Shown: positions 1-6,066, counted from the stretch's first letter. The stretch: 8,188 nt of DNA from Reyranella sp. (GCA_016780605.1 JADHLS010000208.1:1-8188), one strand, 5' to 3'. Numbers and translations are program-made. The notes: generated by a model from the letters alone, not told the origin.

Positions 1-68
1 ATGTGGAGCGCGGACCTCCAGGTCCGCTCATGAATCTTGATGCGGACCTGGAGATCCGCGCTCCACAT
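1..68. repeat. Imperfect 27-bp inverted repeat (REP-like palindrome)
   Basis: Bases 1-27 and 42-68 are reverse complements with a single mismatch, separated by a 14-base loop. The left arm also holds a smaller hairpin, GCGGACCT (10-17) against AGGTCCGC (20-27), so the unit is a nested palindrome. It lies downstream of the leftward isomerase gene that ends at 131. There is no T-run typical of an intrinsic terminator, so an interspersed palindromic repeat is more likely than a dedicated terminator. The left arm starts at the first base of the window, so the element may extend further left. Confidence 0.75.
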
Positions 69-70
69 GA

Positions 71-87
71 GCGCCACAGAGTGGCGC
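71..87. repeat. Short hairpin next to the 1-68 palindrome
   Basis: GCGCCAC (71-77) and GTGGCGC (81-87) form a 7-bp stem with a 3-base loop. It directly follows the larger palindrome and probably belongs to the same repeat cluster at the 3' end of the leftward operon. It could stall or stabilise the 3' end of that transcript, but it lacks a T-run. Confidence 0.45.
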
Positions 88-130
88 GCTCCCAGCAAAG
101 ACGGTCGCTGATCTCATGTCATCGCGCTAG

Positions 131-736
131 TCATTTCCTGGCGGCGATCGCTTCCTCGACGTCGCGCAGGCTGTCCTTGCCGAAATAGATATCGTCGTCG
201 ACGAAGAAGGTGGGCGAGCCGAAGGTGCCGCGTTCGACGGCGCGCGTGGTCTCGGCGAGCAGGCCGTCCTTGACCTCCTGGGTCTGCGCCAGCTCGAACA
301 ACTTGTCGGCCGGCAGGTTCGACTCGAGCAATGCCGCTTTCAGCACCGCCGGATCGTCGAGCTTCTTGGGGTCGGCCCACATGTGGCGGTAGACCTCGTC
401 GACATAACGGTCGAAGACGCCGAGCTTCTTCGCCGCCACCGCGCCGCGCATGATCATCAGCGTGTTGACCGGGAAGAACGGGTTGGACTTGAAGCGCGTG
501 ATGCCGTGCCGGCGGACGAAGCGCTCGGTCTCGAGCCGCTGGTACTCGGGCTTGTTCTTGATGCCGGCGAAGGCCTCGGCAGGCGAGCGGTTGCCGGTCA
601 GCTTGAAGACGCCGCCCAGCAGGACCGGCAGGTAGTCGAACTTCACGCCCTGCCGCTTCTCGATCTCCGGGATGACGAGATGGCTGAGATAGGCGTTGGG
701 GCTGCCGAAATCGAACAGGAAGTCTACCTTGGGCAT
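131..736 (-). CDS. 2-hydroxychromene-2-carboxylate isomerase-like protein (DsbA/GST-kappa fold)
   Basis: The 201-aa product matches the HCCA isomerase family, whose best-known member NahD uses glutathione to isomerise 2-hydroxychromene-2-carboxylate in naphthalene breakdown. Visible marks are the N-terminal FDFGSPNAYL (residues 8-17) with Ser12 at the glutathione-contacting position, the KSNPFFPVNT block (83-92), and GTFGSPTFFVDD (170-181) with the cis-proline candidate P175, followed by YFGKDSL. The length is usual for the family. There is no signal peptide, so it should be cytoplasmic. The ATG lies 3 bases after the stop of the upstream SDR, so translation is probably coupled; the ribosome-binding sequence falls in the end of that gene. 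No other naphthalene-pathway genes are present, so the true substrate is unknown. Many relatives are broad glutathione-dependent isomerases or oxidoreductases. Confidence 0.87.
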   Translation of the reverse strand: MPKVDFLFDFGSPNAYLSHLVIPEIEKRQGVKFDYLPVLLGGVFKLTGNRSPAEAFAGIKNKPEYQRLETERFVRRHGITRFKSNPFFPVNTLMIMRGAVAAKKLGVFDRYVDEVYRHMWADPKKLDDPAVLKAALLESNLPADKLFELAQTQEVKDGLLAETTRAVERGTFGSPTFFVDDDIYFGKDSLRDVEEAIAARK

Positions 737-739
737 GGC

Positions 740-1483
740 TCACCATTTCTCGCCGAAGGGGCGGATTTCCATTTCCGAGCTCCAGGCGTCGCGCGGCTGC
801 TGGTAGAGCGACCAGTAGGCGTCGGCGACGGCCTGCGGGCGCATCAGCCGGTCGGGCGGCAGCTTGCTGAGCGCCTCCTCGCCCTCGCGCGCCTTGATGC
901 GCTCGCGCACCCAGGCGGTGTCGACGCCGGAATCGATCACCAGATGCGCGACATGGATGTTCTTCGGGCCGAGCTCGCGGGCGGCCGCCTGCGCAACAGC
1001 CCGCAGCCCTGCCTTGGCCGCGGCGAAGGCGGCATAGCCCACGCCGCCGCGCATGCTGGCCGTTGCACCGGTGAAGAAGATCGCCCCCTTGCCACGCGGC
1101 AGCATCAGCTTGGCGGCTTCGCGGCCGGCCAGGAACCCCGAGTAGCAGGCCATCTCCCACACCTTGTGGAACACGCGCTCGGTCGTCTCGGTGAACGGGA
1201 AGTTGACGTTGGCGCCGACGTTGAAGATGCAGACTTCGAGCGGCGCATGCCGGTCGGCCTCCTGCAGGAAGGCGGTGATGTCCTCCTCCTTGCGGGCATC
1301 GAGCGAGCGCGCCGAGACCTCGCCACCAGCCGCCTTGATGTCGGCAACCATGGTGCTGAGCTTGTCGCCGTTGCGCCGGCCGGCGAACACCGTGAAGCCT
1401 TCGACGGCGAACTTCTTGGCAATGGCGGCGCCGATGAAGTCGCCGGCGCCGATCACGGCCGCCGTCGCGTTGCGTGCTGCCAT
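740..1483 (-). CDS. Atypical SDR-fold oxidoreductase lacking the catalytic Tyr (twin A)
   Basis: The 247-aa protein has the Rossmann SDR layout. An incomplete glycine motif, IGAGDFIG (11-18), stands in place of TGxxxGxG; NVG (88-90) replaces NAG; S143 sits in the usual serine region. The YxxxK motif reads FAAAK, with F153 for Tyr and K157 kept; Y150 lies three residues earlier. This resembles the SDR subgroup (SDR_c10, from memory) noted for weak cofactor and active-site motifs. The C-terminus ends EIRPFGEKW, shared with the divergent SDR at 1635-2336. The start is supported by AGGAGG six bases upstream. It is first in a leftward operon with the isomerase at 131-736. Whether it performs NAD(P)H redox chemistry or another reaction on the same fold cannot be decided from sequence. 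Confidence 0.88.
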   Translation of the reverse strand: MAARNATAAVIGAGDFIGAAIAKKFAVEGFTVFAGRRNGDKLSTMVADIKAAGGEVSARSLDARKEEDITAFLQEADRHAPLEVCIFNVGANVNFPFTETTERVFHKVWEMACYSGFLAGREAAKLMLPRGKGAIFFTGATASMRGGVGYAAFAAAKAGLRAVAQAAARELGPKNIHVAHLVIDSGVDTAWVRERIKAREGEEALSKLPPDRLMRPQAVADAYWSLYQQPRDAWSSEMEIRPFGEKW

Positions 1484-1489
1484 GTCTTT

Positions 1490-1495
1490 CCTCCT
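1490..1495 (-). promoter_or_regulatory. Strong Shine-Dalgarno of the leftward SDR
   Basis: The minus strand reads AGGAGG, a perfect core, six bases before the ATG at 1483. It fixes the start of the leftward SDR gene. Confidence 0.85.
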
Positions 1496-1504
1496 GTGCC
1501 GTGT

Positions 1505-1533
1505 AGTGTCAGTGTCGTTTTAGCACTTGTCAA
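1505..1533 (-). promoter_or_regulatory. Candidate sigma70-type promoter for the leftward SDR-isomerase operon
   Basis: On the minus strand a perfect TTGACA (1528-1533) is followed, after 17 bases, by GACACT (1505-1510), which matches only three of six -10 consensus positions. The -35 quality and spacing are good and the location just upstream of the Shine-Dalgarno is sensible, though it would give a very short leader. Alphaproteobacterial -10 boxes are often weak. Confidence 0.35.
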
Positions 1534-1594
1534 TGAACCGGCTGCGCAAGCTGCTCGGGCTATCATGAGTTTTGTACGTTTGATCGGTGCTCGT

Positions 1595-1604
1595 TGCATA
1601 TGCA
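1595..1604. promoter_or_regulatory. 10-bp perfect palindrome in the divergent SDR control region, possible operator
   Basis: TGCATATGCA is its own reverse complement. It sits in the 151-bp region between the two divergent SDR genes, about 30 bases before the rightward start. It could be a binding site for a dimeric regulator shared by both operons. A 10-bp palindrome can occur by chance, and no regulator gene lies in the window. No convincing rightward sigma70 promoter was found; TTGTAC at 1572-1577 is a weak -35 candidate. Confidence 0.2.
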
Positions 1605-1624
1605 CGATCCGACACATCCAAAGC

Positions 1625-1628
1625 GGAG
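1625..1628 (+). promoter_or_regulatory. Shine-Dalgarno deciding the start of the rightward SDR
   Basis: GGAG lies six bases before the ATG at 1635. This favours that ATG over the in-frame GTG at 1587, which would add 16 residues with no family counterpart. Confidence 0.7.
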
Positions 1629-1634
1629 CGCGAT

Positions 1635-2336
1635 ATGAGCCGTCCCCTTGCTCTCGTCACCGGCGTCGGGCCGGGCACCGGCAGCGCCATCGCCCGGCGC
1701 TTGTCGGCCGGCGGCTACGACGTCGCCATGCTGGCGCGAAACAAGGAGCGGCTGGCCACCTTCGAGGGCGAGATCGCCAACGCCAAGGCCTTCGCCTGCG
1801 ATGTCACTGACGAGGCGCAGCTCGACTCGGCGCTGGCGGCGGTCCGCCAGCAGCTGGGCGAGCCCTCCGTCCTGGTGCACAACGCCGTCGGCGGGGCCTG
1901 GGGCAGCTTCCTCGACATCGACCCCAAGGTCCTGAACGCGAACTTCCAGGTCAACACCATGGCGCTGCTGCATCTCGCCCGCCGGCTGGCGCCGGCGATG
2001 GTGCAGGCCGGCAAGGGCGCAATCGTCGCCACCGGCAACACCTCGGCGCTGCGCGGCCGCGCCAACTTCGCAGGCTTCGCGCCGACCAAGGCGGCGCAGC
2101 GCATCCTGGCCGAGGCCATGGCGCGCGATCTCGGGCCCAAGGGCGTGCACGTCGCCTATGTCGTGATCGACGCCGTCATCGACCTTGCGTGGACGCGCAA
2201 GCGCTATCCCGAGGCGCCCGACGGCTTCTTCATCAAGCCGGCCGCGATCGCAGACGAGGTCTGGCACGTCATCCACCAGGACAGGAGCGCCTGGTCGTTC
2301 AATGTCGAGATCCGCCCCTTCGGCGAGAAATGGTGA
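1635..2336 (+). CDS. Atypical SDR-fold oxidoreductase lacking the catalytic Tyr (twin B)
   Basis: The 233-aa protein is an SDR with an intact glycine motif, TGVGPGTG (9-16), an HNAVGG stretch (82-87) in place of NNAG, N107 at the tetrad Asn position and S137 in the serine region. The YxxxK motif reads FAPTK, so F148 replaces the catalytic Tyr while K152 remains. It is related to the divergent SDR at 740-1483: both share the Phe substitution, an ELGPK/DLGPK-(x)-HVAxxVID block and the tail EIRPFGEKW. It starts a rightward operon; the GST-like gene begins five bases after its stop. Members of this subgroup are usually annotated only as SDR oxidoreductases. Loss of the Tyr makes ordinary carbonyl reduction doubtful. 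Confidence 0.88.
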   Translation: MSRPLALVTGVGPGTGSAIARRLSAGGYDVAMLARNKERLATFEGEIANAKAFACDVTDEAQLDSALAAVRQQLGEPSVLVHNAVGGAWGSFLDIDPKVLNANFQVNTMALLHLARRLAPAMVQAGKGAIVATGNTSALRGRANFAGFAPTKAAQRILAEAMARDLGPKGVHVAYVVIDAVIDLAWTRKRYPEAPDGFFIKPAAIADEVWHVIHQDRSAWSFNVEIRPFGEKW

Positions 2337-2341
2337 GCGCC

Positions 2342-3139
2342 ATGGCCGACCTCCGGATCTTCTCCTATCTGCCCAACCCCAGGATCATGAAGGCGACCAT
2401 CGCCGCACGTCTGTGCGGCGTCGATGTCGAGATCCGCGGCGCCAAGCCCAACGAGCTGAAGAACTGGCTGTGGGATTTCGACGCCCATCCCCTGACCGAG
2501 GCCGATCGCAGCAAGACCAAGGCGCGTGCCGGCCGTGTCGGCTTCAAGGGTGGGCAACTCGTCAAGACGGACGCCTTCCTGGCCGCCCATCCCTTTGCCA
2601 CCGTGCCCGCGGCCTTCAGCCCGGACGGGGCGACTGGCATCTTCGAATCCAACAGCATCATGCGCGCCGTGGCGCGGCTCGATCGAAAGAAGTCGAAGCT
2701 CTACGGCTGCAACCCCTACGAGGCCGCGCGCATCGACAGCTTCCTCGACGCCAGCCTGGTCTTCGCCCGCGATTCGCAGATCTACCTTTTGGGCCTGCGC
2801 GACCCCGATTTCGCCGCCGATGTTCACGCCCGCACGGCCGAGGCCTTCGCGGTCTATGCCGCGGGCATCGACCAGGCGCTGCAGCCGGACCGCCGCTTCC
2901 TGGTCGGCGAGAGGCTGTCGCTGGCGGATATCTGCTTCGCCACCGAGCTCTGCCTGTTCATGAACGAGCGGCACCATCGGGCGACGCTCGCCAAGCGCGG
3001 CCTGGCGCCGATCCTGCAGGATCAGTGGCGCGAGCAGTTCCCGCGCGCCTCCAGCCACTTCAACCGGCTGATCGACCATCCGGCGTTTGCGCCGGATGTC
3101 GGGCCTTACCTGCAGAAGCTTTACGCCCGGGCGGCTTGA
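2342..3139 (+). CDS. Glutathione S-transferase-like protein
   Basis: The 265-aa protein has a thioredoxin-like N-terminal domain (about 3-112) and an all-helical GST C-terminal domain (about 120-260). The N-domain shows ATVPA with the cis-proline candidate P89, and ESNSIMR (102-108), the glutathione-binding E-S pair. The C-domain has FLVGERLSLADICFA (187-201), the GST capping motif with D196. About 30 extra residues (35-80) between these parts recall the eEF1B-gamma-like or eukaryotic-type GST branch. ATG 2342 is chosen because GGTGAG precedes it by four bases and the GST beta-strand begins at once; ATG 2330, overlapping the SDR stop, would only add four residues. It is coupled to the upstream SDR. 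The substrate is unknown; it may act on the SDR product or on a glutathione adduct. Confidence 0.87.
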   Translation: MADLRIFSYLPNPRIMKATIAARLCGVDVEIRGAKPNELKNWLWDFDAHPLTEADRSKTKARAGRVGFKGGQLVKTDAFLAAHPFATVPAAFSPDGATGIFESNSIMRAVARLDRKKSKLYGCNPYEAARIDSFLDASLVFARDSQIYLLGLRDPDFAADVHARTAEAFAVYAAGIDQALQPDRRFLVGERLSLADICFATELCLFMNERHHRATLAKRGLAPILQDQWREQFPRASSHFNRLIDHPAFAPDVGPYLQKLYARAA

Positions 3140-3145
3140 AGCCCC

Positions 3146-3292
3146 CCGTCATCCCGACCGAAGCCTCGCGTAGCGAGGCGGAGTGGAGGGACCTTTTTTG
3201 TCGATGCATCGACAAAAAGAGGTCCCTCGACTACGCCGCGCGGAGTTTACCCCGAGCGAAGTCGAGGGGGGCGACTTCGCTCGGGATGACGG
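3146..3292. repeat. Three-hairpin palindromic repeat, likely interspersed element and bidirectional terminator
   Basis: The outer ends CCGTCATCCCGA (3146-3157) and its exact reverse complement (3281-3292) bound a 147-bp unit. Inside are three further hairpins: CCTCGC/GCGAGG (3164-3178); a 21-bp stem at 3186-3228 with one bulged G at 3219 and a perfect 24-bp central palindrome at 3195-3218; and a 14-bp perfect stem, 3251-3264 against 3272-3285. The arms resemble short repeats containing GTCATCCCGA and GAGGGACCT that occur in many GC-rich proteobacteria (from memory). It fills the gap between convergent genes, and the T-run at 3194-3199 could help end transcription. No clear target duplication is seen. 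Confidence 0.85.
3186..3228. terminator. Candidate bidirectional terminator hairpin within the repeat
   Basis: A 21-bp stem with almost no loop lies between the convergent GST gene (ends 3139) and SDR gene (ends 3299). The T-run and A-run lie inside the stem rather than after it, so this is not a textbook intrinsic terminator. Its position and stability still make transcript ending or 3' protection likely. Confidence 0.4.
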
Positions 3293-3298
3293 AAGAAA

Positions 3299-4111
3299 CT
3301 AACGTGCCTTCATCGGCAGGCTGGCGAGATGGATGCCGGCATCGACGATCAGGAACTCGCCGGTGATGTTCGAGGCGCTGGTCAGGAAGAACATCACCGC
3401 CTCGGCCATCTGCTCTGGCGTGCCGGCCTGGCGCAGCGGCGCGGTCTGCTCCTGGCTCTGCTTCAGCTTGTTGTAGTTCTCCTCGCCCATGCCGCCCAGC
3501 AGCCAGCGCGTCTGGATGAAGCCCGGGCACACCGTGTTGACCCGCACCGCCGGCGAGAACCAACGCGCGAGCGTGAGCGTCAGCGTGTTCAGCGCGCCCT
3601 TGGAGCAGGCATAGGGGATCGAGCTGCCGACGCCCATGACGCCCGCGATCGAGGAGATATTCACGATCGAGCCGCGCTCCTGCTTCTCCTCCCACTGCTT
3701 CTTCATCGTTGGAAACACGGCGCGGCTCATCATGTACGGGCCGGTGACGTTGACACGCAGGATGCGGTCGAAATCCTCGGGCGCAACACCGTCGAGGTCG
3801 CCCTGGTTCTGGAACTTGGTCGTGCCGGCATTGTTGATGAGGCCATCGATGCGGCCCCATTTCTTCAGGGTCTCAGCCGCGAGCTTCTTGCAATCGGCGT
3901 CCTGGCCCATGTCGGCCTGCACCAGGATCGCCTCGACGCCCTTGGCCTTGACCGCCTCGTAGGTCTCGTCGGCTTCCTTCTTGCTCTTGGTGTAGTTGAT
4001 CGCAACGTTCCAGCCGCGCTCCGCCAGATCCAGCGCACACGAGGCGCCGAGCCCCGTCGCCGAGCCCGTCACGATCGCCACCTTGCCTGATTTCGCCCCT
4101 GAACTCGCCAT
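3299..4111 (-). CDS. Canonical SDR family oxidoreductase (FabG-like)
   Basis: The 270-aa product is a classical NAD(P)-dependent SDR with a full active site: TGSATGLG (15-22) for the cofactor, NNAG (93-96), N121, S154 in NISSIAG, and YACSK with Y167 and K171, then CPGFIQTRW (195-203) in the PG-motif loop. It should reduce or oxidise a carbonyl/alcohol pair; 3-oxoacyl reductase-like annotation is common, but the substrate is not readable. The ATG at 4111 is preferred because GGAGAGG lies about six bases upstream and residues before it do not look like protein. It is divergent from the SDR at 4194 across 82 bp and ends against the palindromic repeat. A slightly long, charged insert (QWEEKQERG, 139-147) precedes the serine strand. 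Confidence 0.92.
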   Translation of the reverse strand: MASSGAKSGKVAIVTGSATGLGASCALDLAERGWNVAINYTKSKKEADETYEAVKAKGVEAILVQADMGQDADCKKLAAETLKKWGRIDGLINNAGTTKFQNQGDLDGVAPEDFDRILRVNVTGPYMMSRAVFPTMKKQWEEKQERGSIVNISSIAGVMGVGSSIPYACSKGALNTLTLTLARWFSPAVRVNTVCPGFIQTRWLLGGMGEENYNKLKQSQEQTAPLRQAGTPEQMAEAVMFFLTSASNITGEFLIVDAGIHLASLPMKAR

Positions 4112-4141
4112 CGTGTTCCTCTCCGATATCTCGTCCCGTCC

Positions 4142-4171
4142 TTCATAGGCTAGGATCAGGCCCCAAGGCAA
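4142..4171 (-). promoter_or_regulatory. Weak candidate promoter for the leftward canonical SDR
   Basis: On the minus strand TTGCCT (4166-4171) and TATGAA (4142-4147) are 18 bases apart, each matching four of six consensus bases. They lie in the 82-bp divergent region, 31 bases before the ATG. No comparable rightward promoter was seen. Confidence 0.25.
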
Positions 4172-4193
4172 AAGGGCGGGACCGGAAGGGCAC

Positions 4194-4958
4194 ATGGCCG
4201 ATCTGTTTTCGATGAAGAACCGCGTGGTGCTGCTGACCGGCGCCTCGCGCGGGCTGGGGCGCGACATGGCGCTGACCCTGGGCGGCGCCGGCGCCACGGT
4301 GCTGTGTGCCGGCCGCACAGTGAAGGAGCTCGAGAAGACGGCGCGCGCCATCACCCGCAAGGGCGGCAGGGCGCATGTCGTGCCGCTCGACATCACCGAC
4401 GAGGCCGCCGTCCGCGAGCAGGTCGCCAGCATCATTTCCAGGCACCGCCGTATCGACGTGCTGGTGAACAATGCGGGCATCATCTACCGCGAGGCGATCG
4501 TCGACACGACGACCGACGCCTTCCGCGCCGCGGTCGAGACCGACCTCGTCTCGCAGTTCATGGTGGCGCGCGAGGTCGGGCGCCACATGCTGGAGCGCAA
4601 GTACGGCCGCATCGTCAACATCTCGTCGATCATGGGCATCCTGGGCCGCGCCACGGTGGCGGGCTATGTCGCGGCCAAGCACGGGCTGATCGGATTGACC
4701 AAGAGCCTGGCCGTCGAATTCGGCCCGCATGTCACGGCCAACGCCATCGCCCCCGGCTACATCCGCACCGAGCTCAACGTGCCGCTGCAGCGGAACAAGG
4801 AATTCTGCGTCATGCTGGAGCAACGCACGGCCGCCCATCGCTGGGGCAAGCCGGAAGACCTGCGCGGCCCCCTGCTTCTGCTGGCCTCCGACGCCAGCGC
4901 CTACATGACCGGCCATACGCTGGTGGTCGATGGCGGCATGACGACGATCCTCGCCTGA
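4194..4958 (+). CDS. SDR family oxidoreductase (gluconate/glucose-dehydrogenase-like subgroup)
   Basis: The 254-aa classical SDR shows TGASRGLG (15-22), NNAG (92-95), S145 in NISSIMG, YVAAK with Y158 and K162, APGYIRTEL (186-194), and the C-terminal TGHTLVVDGGM. The opening LFSMKNRVVLLTGASRGLG resembles gluconate 5-dehydrogenase and KduD-type enzymes, but that level of naming is uncertain. The GR pair at 40-41 after the second strand hints at NADP(H) use. The tetrad Asn appears replaced by Asp (D117 in ETDLVSQF); Ser, Tyr and Lys are intact. The start has GGAAGG four bases upstream. It overlaps the next gene by one base (TGATG), so the two are translationally coupled. Confidence 0.92.
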   Translation: MADLFSMKNRVVLLTGASRGLGRDMALTLGGAGATVLCAGRTVKELEKTARAITRKGGRAHVVPLDITDEAAVREQVASIISRHRRIDVLVNNAGIIYREAIVDTTTDAFRAAVETDLVSQFMVAREVGRHMLERKYGRIVNISSIMGILGRATVAGYVAAKHGLIGLTKSLAVEFGPHVTANAIAPGYIRTELNVPLQRNKEFCVMLEQRTAAHRWGKPEDLRGPLLLLASDASAYMTGHTLVVDGGMTTILA

Positions 4959-5446
4959 TGGCCTCGATTCCGCGCTGGGCGATCCTGCTTGCAGGCGCCC
5001 TCCTGCTCGCCTTCGGACTGGCCGTGCACATGGGCTGGCTGCGCGATCCGTCCCTCGCCAAGTCCGACTATGTCGGCAGCATCGATGTGTCGGCCGACGA
5101 CGCCAAGCTCTACCGCCCGGTGCCCTTCGAATGGCGGGTCACCAGCAACGCCGGCTCCTTCACCGGCAGTGACACCGCCCGGGTGCGCATCGATCCGTCG
5201 GGCGAGCGCACCGTGGTTTGCGGCTGGCTGAGCCTCGACAAGGGCGGCAACTCGATCCGCGCCACGCGCTGGCTGAGCGAGGCGCGCCTGATCGCCGGCG
5301 ACCTCAAGCTCACGGCGCTGTTCATCGCGCCCGTGGAGAAGGCGCCGGGCGCGGGCCTCAACGCCGGCTGCCTGCGGATCGATGAGCCCAAGAGCCCGCC
5401 CGCCGGTGCGCCGCTCAAGCTGGAAGGCAGTCCGGTCCGCGAGTAG
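4958..5446 (+). CDS. Small membrane-anchored or secreted protein of unknown function
   Basis: I do not recognise this 162-aa protein. Residues 7-28 are strongly hydrophobic after a short N-terminus with R6 (AILLAGALLLAFG), so it is a signal anchor or uncleaved signal peptide, placing the remaining ~130 residues in the periplasm. That part is rich in short beta-like stretches and has two cysteines, C88 and C138, that could form a disulphide. The ATG shares its A with the TGA of the upstream SDR, which argues for a real start and co-expression. It ends seven bases from the convergent Tae4-like amidase gene. A role as an immunity protein against that amidase is conceivable, since Tae4 immunity proteins are small and periplasmic, but strand and coupling point to the SDR operon. 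Confidence 0.8.
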   Translation: MASIPRWAILLAGALLLAFGLAVHMGWLRDPSLAKSDYVGSIDVSADDAKLYRPVPFEWRVTSNAGSFTGSDTARVRIDPSGERTVVCGWLSLDKGGNSIRATRWLSEARLIAGDLKLTALFIAPVEKAPGAGLNAGCLRIDEPKSPPAGAPLKLEGSPVRE

Positions 5447-5453
5447 GCCGCCC

Positions 5454-6047
5454 TCAGATGTCGATCAGGTTGGGATCGCCGATGCTCCAGAAGAACACGT
5501 TCGGCCCCTCGAGCCAACTGGTGTTGGGTTTCATCCAGCGCTGATGGAAGCTGTCGCCGGTCCAGATCTCGGTATGGATGCCATAGGTCTGGTTGCCCAT
5601 GAAGACCACGATGCCCGGCCTGTCGTCGATGTCGCTCTTGCTGGTTATCCGCTCGCCCGTCTCGAACGTCCGGTCAAGGAACCCCTTCATCTCGTCGACA
5701 GAGGCGATATAGCGGAACTCCATGTTCGCTGCCGACCGGATGTTGAAGGCCCGGGTCGTCCGCCCCCGGGTGGTCGTCTCGCCCACCATCTTGCTGCGAT
5801 CCTTGCGCATGAAGCACATGTTGATGGCATGCGACATCTGAATGCAGCACGTGGTGTAATGCGCATTCTCGTTGATGAGACCGGTGACCCAGCCGTCGAG
5901 TTCGCCCGCCAGCGAGTTGCCGTCGTCATCGTGCAGCTTGAGAATGGTCTTGCTGCCGGCCTTGGTGGTCAGGACCGACGTCTTGGGGGTCGGATAGTAG
6001 TCGGTGAAATCGCCAATGGTTATGGGAGAAATGGCAAAGTGGGTCAC
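5454..6047 (-). CDS. Tae4-like peptidoglycan amidase (type VI secretion effector family)
   Basis: The 197-aa product follows the Tae4 pattern, an NlpC/P60-type papain fold that cuts the D-Glu-to-mDAP bond of peptidoglycan. Visible blocks, in order, are TTCCIQMSHAIN (65-76) with catalytic Cys candidate C67, FRYIASVDEMKGFL (111-124), GIVVFMGNQTYGIHTEIWTG (145-164) with catalytic His H158, and the terminal NVFFWSI (183-189). These line up with what I recall of Salmonella Tae4 (C44/H126 type). There is no signal peptide, as expected of an injected effector. The start is GTG at 6047 with GGAG eight bases upstream; no usable ATG precedes C67. It lies 19 bases after the lysozyme-like gene. Hand counts of a few lines give about 59% GC against roughly 70% in the SDR genes, suggesting transfer. 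No same-strand immunity gene follows. Confidence 0.78.
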   Translation of the reverse strand: MTHFAISPITIGDFTDYYPTPKTSVLTTKAGSKTILKLHDDDGNSLAGELDGWVTGLINENAHYTTCCIQMSHAINMCFMRKDRSKMVGETTTRGRTTRAFNIRSAANMEFRYIASVDEMKGFLDRTFETGERITSKSDIDDRPGIVVFMGNQTYGIHTEIWTGDSFHQRWMKPNTSWLEGPNVFFWSIGDPNLIDI

Positions 6048-6066
6048 TGCAGTGTCTCCGGTCTGA

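Noticed and set aside
1..130. CRISPR-like repeat array
   Set aside because: There are only palindromic arms, with no regularly spaced direct repeats or spacers.
383..1810. Long rightward open frame of about 475 codons
   Set aside because: It runs antisense to the isomerase and leftward SDR, whose motifs are clear. Its protein is Ala/Arg/Gly-rich without domain marks; such shadows are common in GC-rich DNA.
1563..3079. Leftward open frames opposite the second SDR and the GST
   Set aside because: They are antisense shadows of genes with intact SDR and GST motifs.
4112..4483. N-terminal extension of the leftward SDR to 4483
   Set aside because: It would overlap the divergent SDR. ATG 4111 has a good ribosome site and gives the usual family length.
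4304..4957. Extension of the small membrane protein back through the SDR
   Set aside because: The upstream part is an out-of-frame reading of the SDR. The TGATG overlap gives the natural start at 4958.
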